This document shows, one piece after another, positions 59,253-64,000 of a stretch of 64,000 bases of DNA. A program made the translations under genes and the position numbers. Location: the NCBI GenBank assembly GCA_020634625.1, contig JACKBJ010000003.1:143773-207772 (forward strand). The letters are read 5' to 3'. The stretch's first letter is position 1. Each line of letters begins with the position of its first letter. This DNA is from Caldilineae bacterium. GTDB lineage: Bacteria; Chloroflexota; Anaerolineae; Epilineales; Epilineaceae. A model generated the notes under the pieces. The model was not told where the DNA came from, did no database searches, and saw only the letters and a list, made by a program, of their open reading frames with translations.

Positions 59253-62105
59253 ATGATCCACACCATCCGTGTCACCACCCGGGAAGCCAGCGACCCGCTG
59301 GGCCGCGACGTCCTGGTCGAGATCCAGCGCACCCTGGGTCTGGCCGACATCGAGCGCATCCGCACCGTCAAGGTCTACCGCCTCGAGGGCCTGACGGCCG
59401 AGGAGGCCGAGCGCCTGGCGCGGGCGGTGCTGGCCGAGGACGTCGACCAGCGCTGGAGCCTGGACGCGCCGCTGGTCGAGCATGCCGACCGGGTGGTCGA
59501 GGTGGCCTACCTGCCGGGCGTGATGAACCCCGAGGCGGCCAGCATCCTCAAGGCCGCCGCCGACCTGGGCATCGGCTTGCGCGCGGCCGACTCCAGCCGC
59601 GAGTACGCCTTCTACGGCCGGCTCGACGAGGGCTCGGTCGACCAGGTGCTGGCGCGCCTGCTGGTCAACCCGACCATCGAGCGCGTGGTCGAGCGCGAGC
59701 CGGAGAGCCTGCTGATCGAGGGCCGGCCCGGCCCCACCGCGCGCATCCCGATCCGGGCCATGGACGACGCGGCCCTGATGGCCCTGGCCGGCAAGGGCCT
59801 CTACCTCGAGCTGGACGAGATGCAGGCCATCCGCGACTACTTCGAGGAGCTCGACCGCGATCCGACCGACCTCGAGCTGGAGGTGCTGGCCCAGACCTGG
59901 AGCGAGCACTGCGTGCACAAGACCTTCCGCAGCCAGCTGCGCATCGACGGCGTCGAGAAGCCCTCCATGATGCAGCGGCTCAAGCAGACCGCGCTGCGCT
60001 ACGACGCGCTGGTGCTCTCGGCCTTCGTCGACAACAGCGGCGTGCTGGCCTTCTACGAGGGCTGGGCGGTCTGCGGCAAGGTGGAGACCCACAACAGCCC
60101 CTCGGCCATCGAGCCCTATGGCGGGGCGATGACCGGCTCGGGCGGCGTCTTCCGCGACATCATGGGCACGGGCCAGGGCGCGGCGGTGGTGGCCTCGACC
60201 GACATGTTCTGCTTCGCGCCGCCCGACCTGCCGGCCGGCGAGCTGCCGCCCGGCTGCCTGCCGCCGGACTACCTGCTGCGGCGGGTGGTGGCCGGCGTGC
60301 GCGACTACGGCAACCGCATGGGCATCCCGACCAACAACGGCTCGGTGCACTTCCACCCCGACTTCCGGGCCAAGCCGACCGTCATCGTGGGCGCCTACGG
60401 CCTGCTGCCCGAGACCCGCGCGCCCAAGGGCAGCCCGCGCGCCGGCGACCGCATCCTGGCCCTGGGCGGCCGCACCGGCCGCGACGGCATCCACGGCGCC
60501 ACCTTCTCCTCGGCCGAGATGACCGCCGAGACGATCACCGTCAACAGCCAGGCGGTGCAGATCGGCAACGCGGTCGAGGAGAAGCGGGTGCTCGACGCGG
60601 TGCTGGCCTGCCGCGACGCCGACCTGATCCGGGCCATCACCGACTGCGGCGCCGGCGGCTTCAGCTCGGCCATCGGCGAGATGGGCGAGCCCATCGGGGC
60701 CAGCGTCGAGCTCGACCGCGCGCCGCTCAAGTACTCCGGCCTGGCGCCCTGGGAGATCTTCGTCTCGGAGTCCCAGGAGCGCATGGTCATGGCCGTGGCG
60801 CCCGAGGACGTGGCGCGGGTCGAGGCCATCTGCGCGACCTACAACGTCGAGGTCAGCGACCTGGGCGTCTTCGAGCCCAGCGGCAAGCTGGTCGTGCGCT
60901 ACGCCGGCGAGGTCGTCGGGGAGCTGGACATGCGCTTCCTGCACGACGGCTATCCGGAGCGGCGGCTCGAGGGCCGCTTCGCGACGAACCCCGGCCCGGT
61001 CGAGCTGCCGCCGGCGCCGGCCGACGCCGCGGCCTGGCTGGCGGCCTGTCGGGCGGTCCTGGCCCATCCCAACGTGGCCTCCAAGGAGCCGATCGTCCGC
61101 CAGTACGACCATACCGTGCAGGGCACCAACGCCCTGCCGCCCTTCGGCGGCGCCGAGGGCGATGCGCCCGGCGACGCCGTGGTGTTGACCCCGCTCCTGG
61201 GCAAGCCCTACGGCCTGGTCATCGCCCATGGCCTCAACCCGGTGCTCAACACCTTCGACGCCTACTGGGGCTCGGTCTGGGCCGCGGCCGAGGCGATCAG
61301 CAACCTGGTGGCGGTGGGCGGCAACCCGCGCGAGGTCGGCCTGATCGACAACTTCATCTGGCCCAAGCCCGACGCGCCGTCGCTGGGGGAGCTGGACCGG
61401 GCGGTCGACGCCTGCGTCGACGTGATGCATGCCCTCGGGCGCCCCTTCGTCTCGGGCAAGGACTCGCTCTCGAGCAGCTACCGCTATCCGGACGGCAGCC
61501 TGCTCAAGATCCCGCCCGTCCTCTGCGTTTCGGTCTTCGGTCGCATCCCCGACGTCGCCCGGACGGTCTCCTCGGACTTCAAGGCGCCGGGCAGCCGGCT
61601 GCTGCTGGTCGGCGCGCGCGACCTGGCCGGCGAGGGCGCCGGCATGGGCGGCTCGGTCTACCTGGAGACGGCCGGCCTGCGCGGCCACCTGCCGCCCAAG
61701 GTCGACCTGGCGGTCCTGCCGCGGACCCTGGACGCCGTCCACGCCGCCATCCATGCCGGAGAGGTCCTGGCCTGCCACGACGTCAGCGAGGGCGGCCTGC
61801 TGACCGCCCTGGCCGAGATGGGCTTCGGCGGTGACCTGGGCGCCGAGATCGTCGCCGATCGCCTCGGCGCGCGGCCCGACCTGGCGCTGTTCAACGAGAC
61901 GGCCGGCGTCTTCGTCATCGAGCTGGCCGCCTCGGCCGAGCCGCGGGAGCGCTTTGCCGGCCTGCCCTGGATCGAGATCGGCTGGACCCTCGAGGAGCCC
62001 CTGCTGCGTCTGAGCCAGGCGGGCGAGACGACCGCCCGCTTCGAGATCGCGCTCGCGGAGCTCCAAGCCGCCTGGGAAGCGCCGATGCGCGAGGTCTTCC
62101 ACTAG
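59253..62105 (+). CDS. purL: PurS-PurL fusion, phosphoribosylformylglycinamidine synthase
   Basis: 950 residues. The first ~160 residues contain two PurS-like modules (TIRVTTREASDPLGRDVLVE and VVEVAYLPGVMNPEAASILK), then PurL: TWSEHCVHKTFRSQL with the conserved catalytic His, VETHNSPSAIEPYGGAMTGSGG for the ATP/FGAR loop, GIPTNNGSVHF, FSSAEMTAE, AGGFSSAIGEMGEPIG, GMGGSVYLET and HDVSEGGLL near the end. It uses FGAR, glutamine-derived ammonia and ATP for step four. A glutaminase (PurQ) is not in this window. Standard PurL and PurS are usually separate genes, so the fusion is notable. Confidence 0.92.
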   Translation: MIHTIRVTTREASDPLGRDVLVEIQRTLGLADIERIRTVKVYRLEGLTAEEAERLARAVLAEDVDQRWSLDAPLVEHADRVVEVAYLPGVMNPEAASILKAAADLGIGLRAADSSREYAFYGRLDEGSVDQVLARLLVNPTIERVVEREPESLLIEGRPGPTARIPIRAMDDAALMALAGKGLYLELDEMQAIRDYFEELDRDPTDLELEVLAQTWSEHCVHKTFRSQLRIDGVEKPSMMQRLKQTALRYDALVLSAFVDNSGVLAFYEGWAVCGKVETHNSPSAIEPYGGAMTGSGGVFRDIMGTGQGAAVVASTDMFCFAPPDLPAGELPPGCLPPDYLLRRVVAGVRDYGNRMGIPTNNGSVHFHPDFRAKPTVIVGAYGLLPETRAPKGSPRAGDRILALGGRTGRDGIHGATFSSAEMTAETITVNSQAVQIGNAVEEKRVLDAVLACRDADLIRAITDCGAGGFSSAIGEMGEPIGASVELDRAPLKYSGLAPWEIFVSESQERMVMAVAPEDVARVEAICATYNVEVSDLGVFEPSGKLVVRYAGEVVGELDMRFLHDGYPERRLEGRFATNPGPVELPPAPADAAAWLAACRAVLAHPNVASKEPIVRQYDHTVQGTNALPPFGGAEGDAPGDAVVLTPLLGKPYGLVIAHGLNPVLNTFDAYWGSVWAAAEAISNLVAVGGNPREVGLIDNFIWPKPDAPSLGELDRAVDACVDVMHALGRPFVSGKDSLSSSYRYPDGSLLKIPPVLCVSVFGRIPDVARTVSSDFKAPGSRLLLVGARDLAGEGAGMGGSVYLETAGLRGHLPPKVDLAVLPRTLDAVHAAIHAGEVLACHDVSEGGLLTALAEMGFGGDLGAEIVADRLGARPDLALFNETAGVFVIELAASAEPRERFAGLPWIEIGWTLEEPLLRLSQAGETTARFEIALAELQAAWEAPMREVFH

Positions 62106-62125
62106 CCGGCCGAGGAGCGCGAACG

Positions 62126-63922
62126 ATGGTCGGGCGAGGGATGGCCGGACGCTGGGGCGGCTCGGGGAGCGCGGGCGCGGCCCTGCCGGCGGCGGCCGCT
62201 GGCGCTGGCCGGGCGACCTCGGGCTGGACGAAGCTGGACCTGGGCCTGGCCCTGGCGCTGAGCCTTGCCGCGGCGGCGATCCGCTGGCCCTACCTGATCC
62301 TCATCCCGCGCATGACCGACGAATGGGAGGACCTGCAGTTCGCCCTGCGTCTGGCCGCCGAGCCCTTCCAGCTGGTCTCCAACGACGCCTACAACGGGCC
62401 GCTCTTCCATTGGCTGCTGGCCGGGCTGCTGGCCGTCACCCGCTCGCCGCTCGCCCCGCGGCTGCTGGTGATGGGGCTCGGCGCGCTCACGGTCGGCCTG
62501 AGCTACGCCCTGGCGGCCAGCCTCTCGGCCTGGCAGCGCGAGCGGCGGCCGGCGCCGGCCGCCGAGGATCGCGCGTCGCGGGCGGCCGAAGGCGCGGCGT
62601 CGCGGGCCGGGGCGGCCGACTCGGACTTCGCGCTCGCGCCCGCCGATCGGCTGGCCGGCCTGCTGGCGGCCGGCCTGATGGCGGTGTCCTTCGTCCCGGT
62701 GGTCGTCAACAGCCACATCGCCTGGTCCAACAGCACGACGCCCTTCTGGACCACGCTGCTGCTGCTCTGGTTGGTCGAGGCGGTGCGGCGCGACCGCCCA
62801 CGCCGGCTCCTGGTGGCGGGCCTGCTGGCGGGGTTGGCGCAGCAGACCCATCCTTCGGTGCTGGCGATCCTGATCGGCGCCGCGGCCTGGACGGTCGGGC
62901 TGCGCCCGGCCTGGCTGCGGACCCGCTGGCCCCTGCTGGCGGCGCTGCTGGCGCTGCTGGCGCTGAGCAACCTGCTGGCCTACAACCTGCAGAGTCGCGG
63001 CGGCTCGGCCCGCATGGCCGAGGGGCGTGACTACGCCTACACCGGCGGCGCCAGCCTGGCCGAGTACCGCGGCAACCTGGTCCGCACCGGGCGGCTGGGC
63101 TACCAGATGGTGGGCTCGGCCTTCCTGGCCGGCCTCTCGGAGGAGACCGACCCGGCGGCCTTGCGGGAGGTCCTGCTCGCGCCGGCGACCCTGCTCTACG
63201 CCGCGGTGGCGCTGGCCGGCCTGGCCCTCGGTCTGGCCGGCGGCAGCGGCTTGCCCCTGGCCTGCTGGCTGGCGGCGCTCCTGATCCTGCCCTTCTTCAA
63301 CCGCGGCTGGCACCACTTCATCCTGGCGCGCTACCTGGCCGGCCTCCTGCCGCCGACCTTCGCCGCGATGGGCATCGCGCTGACGCGCCTGGCGGGCTCG
63401 GGAGGCAGGTCGGCCGGCGGGGACGCGGTCGCGGCAGCGGCCGACCCCTCCGCCCTGCCTTCGGGCGCGCCGTGGCGCCGCGCGCGCCGGCTCGGCGCGC
63501 TGACGATCGCGCTGCTGCTCGTGATCACGCCCCTCCTGCGGCTGCAGCGTTTCTACGCGCGCGAGCTGGAGCTGGGCCGGCACAACCGGCGGGTGCTGCA
63601 GACCCTGCATGCGCTCGAGGACCGGGCGAGCGAGGGGCATCCGATCGCGCTCGACCGCGAGCTGCGCTTCGTGCGCCTGACGGCCGGCGGCAACCTGCTC
63701 AACGTCCTGGACGGCATGCTCGATCTGCGCGCCCTGCCCCATGCCTTGGTCGAGGCCGAGGACCAGGCCGGGCTGGCGGTCGGCAGCTACGTCGTGCTGA
63801 GCAGCGCCCAGCGGGATGCCCTGGCCGGCGTGCTCGAGCTGGTCGCCAGCGAGCCCGAGCCCTACTTCGCGCCGGCGGCGCCGGGCGACTACAACCTGTA
63901 TCGGGTGGAGGCAGGGCCCTGA
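62126..63922 (+). CDS. GT-C fold glycosyltransferase-like (PMT_2/GT39-type) membrane protein
   Basis: 598 residues from the ATG at 62126. It has about 10-12 hydrophobic helices and, in the first outer loop, the acidic motif MTDEWEDLQFAL (residues ~62-75) typical of the Asp-Glu motif of GT-C enzymes that use lipid-linked sugars. A second loop has NSTTPFWTTL, and the C-terminal domain is soluble (VLQTLHALEDRASEGH). Likely a membrane-embedded mannosyl- or other glycosyl-transferase; the sugar is unknown. The nearest neighbours are purL and the next gene at the edge. Confidence 0.78.
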   Translation: MVGRGMAGRWGGSGSAGAALPAAAAGAGRATSGWTKLDLGLALALSLAAAAIRWPYLILIPRMTDEWEDLQFALRLAAEPFQLVSNDAYNGPLFHWLLAGLLAVTRSPLAPRLLVMGLGALTVGLSYALAASLSAWQRERRPAPAAEDRASRAAEGAASRAGAADSDFALAPADRLAGLLAAGLMAVSFVPVVVNSHIAWSNSTTPFWTTLLLLWLVEAVRRDRPRRLLVAGLLAGLAQQTHPSVLAILIGAAAWTVGLRPAWLRTRWPLLAALLALLALSNLLAYNLQSRGGSARMAEGRDYAYTGGASLAEYRGNLVRTGRLGYQMVGSAFLAGLSEETDPAALREVLLAPATLLYAAVALAGLALGLAGGSGLPLACWLAALLILPFFNRGWHHFILARYLAGLLPPTFAAMGIALTRLAGSGGRSAGGDAVAAAADPSALPSGAPWRRARRLGALTIALLLVITPLLRLQRFYARELELGRHNRRVLQTLHALEDRASEGHPIALDRELRFVRLTAGGNLLNVLDGMLDLRALPHALVEAEDQAGLAVGSYVVLSSAQRDALAGVLELVASEPEPYFAPAAPGDYNLYRVEAGP

Positions 63923-64000
63923 AGGGACGGGCGGTCGTTGCGGCATGGCTCCTCGGGATCGGCCTGGCCGTGCCGGCAAGCGCCGCCCCCGCGGGCCCGG
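63919..64000 (+). CDS. start of a next secreted protein (partial, truncated by window edge)
   Basis: From about 63919 the frame encodes K-G-R-A-V-V-A-A-W-L-L-G-I-G-L-A-V-P-A-S-A, which looks like a signal peptide with an Ala-x-Ala cleavage site. The start codon is unclear (CTG at 63919, or an upstream start). Confidence 0.35.
   Translation, partial: MKGRAVVAAWLLGIGLAVPASAAPAGP

Overview
The window is high-GC DNA from a free-living bacterium, most likely a Chloroflexota (Anaerolineae/Caldilineae-like) genome. This is an inference from gene style: exported proteins with Pro/Thr-rich linkers and short hydrophobic xLPxxL-type motifs, SARP/STAND regulators, many exported hypothetical proteins, and no tRNA or rRNA marker to confirm it. 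Most genes have more than 70% G+C at third positions by eye. The stretch from about 27.1 to 46.3 kb is visibly more mixed and is littered with IS remnants.

Layout. 1-18.9 kb: the 3' part of an alpha/beta hydrolase, a secreted double LecA-like lectin, a SARP-NACHT-FGE fusion regulator, a roughly 2400-residue RTX-like exported protein with unusual 'FGN' repeats, a secreted vWA-like protein, and a response regulator / PDZ protein / histidine kinase trio. 19.4-27.1 kb: a de novo purine cluster (PurN-like formyltransferase, purD, two tandem purP paralogs, purE, purC, a small membrane protein, purM). purP is mainly known from archaea, so the tandem pair in a bacterial pur cluster is the most notable metabolic feature. 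A PurS-PurL fusion lies apart at 59.3-62.1 kb.

27.1-46.3 kb is an accessory island: aldo/keto reductase with a divergent AraC-type regulator; two secreted-protein modules that share a duplicated ~300-bp unit encoding a ~50-residue membrane peptide; a decayed IS66-family element plus six dispersed pieces of IS66 ends, one of them MITE-like; a DHFR/RibD-C-like protein; an ECF sigma / anti-sigma / collagen-like exported protein operon; a terpenoid-cyclase-fold protein with a C-terminal post-COAP-like domain; a second copy of the secreted vWA-like gene; and an aminoglycoside-phosphotransferase-like gene cut by an IS4-family element that left a 10-bp target duplication and can be rejoined in frame.

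46.3-64 kb returns to ordinary chromosomal genes: a NYN/LOTUS RNA-binding protein, a DUF1028 protein, a p-aminobenzoate set (pabB, then pabA-pabC overlapping) split by a PrsW-like protease, a lipoprotein and a cyclase-STAND-TPR regulator on the opposite strand, two small integral membrane proteins, purSL, and a GT-C glycosyltransferase-like membrane protein. Promoters with near-consensus -35/-10 boxes are visible at five places, including one that predicts a leaderless mRNA for the PurN-like gene.
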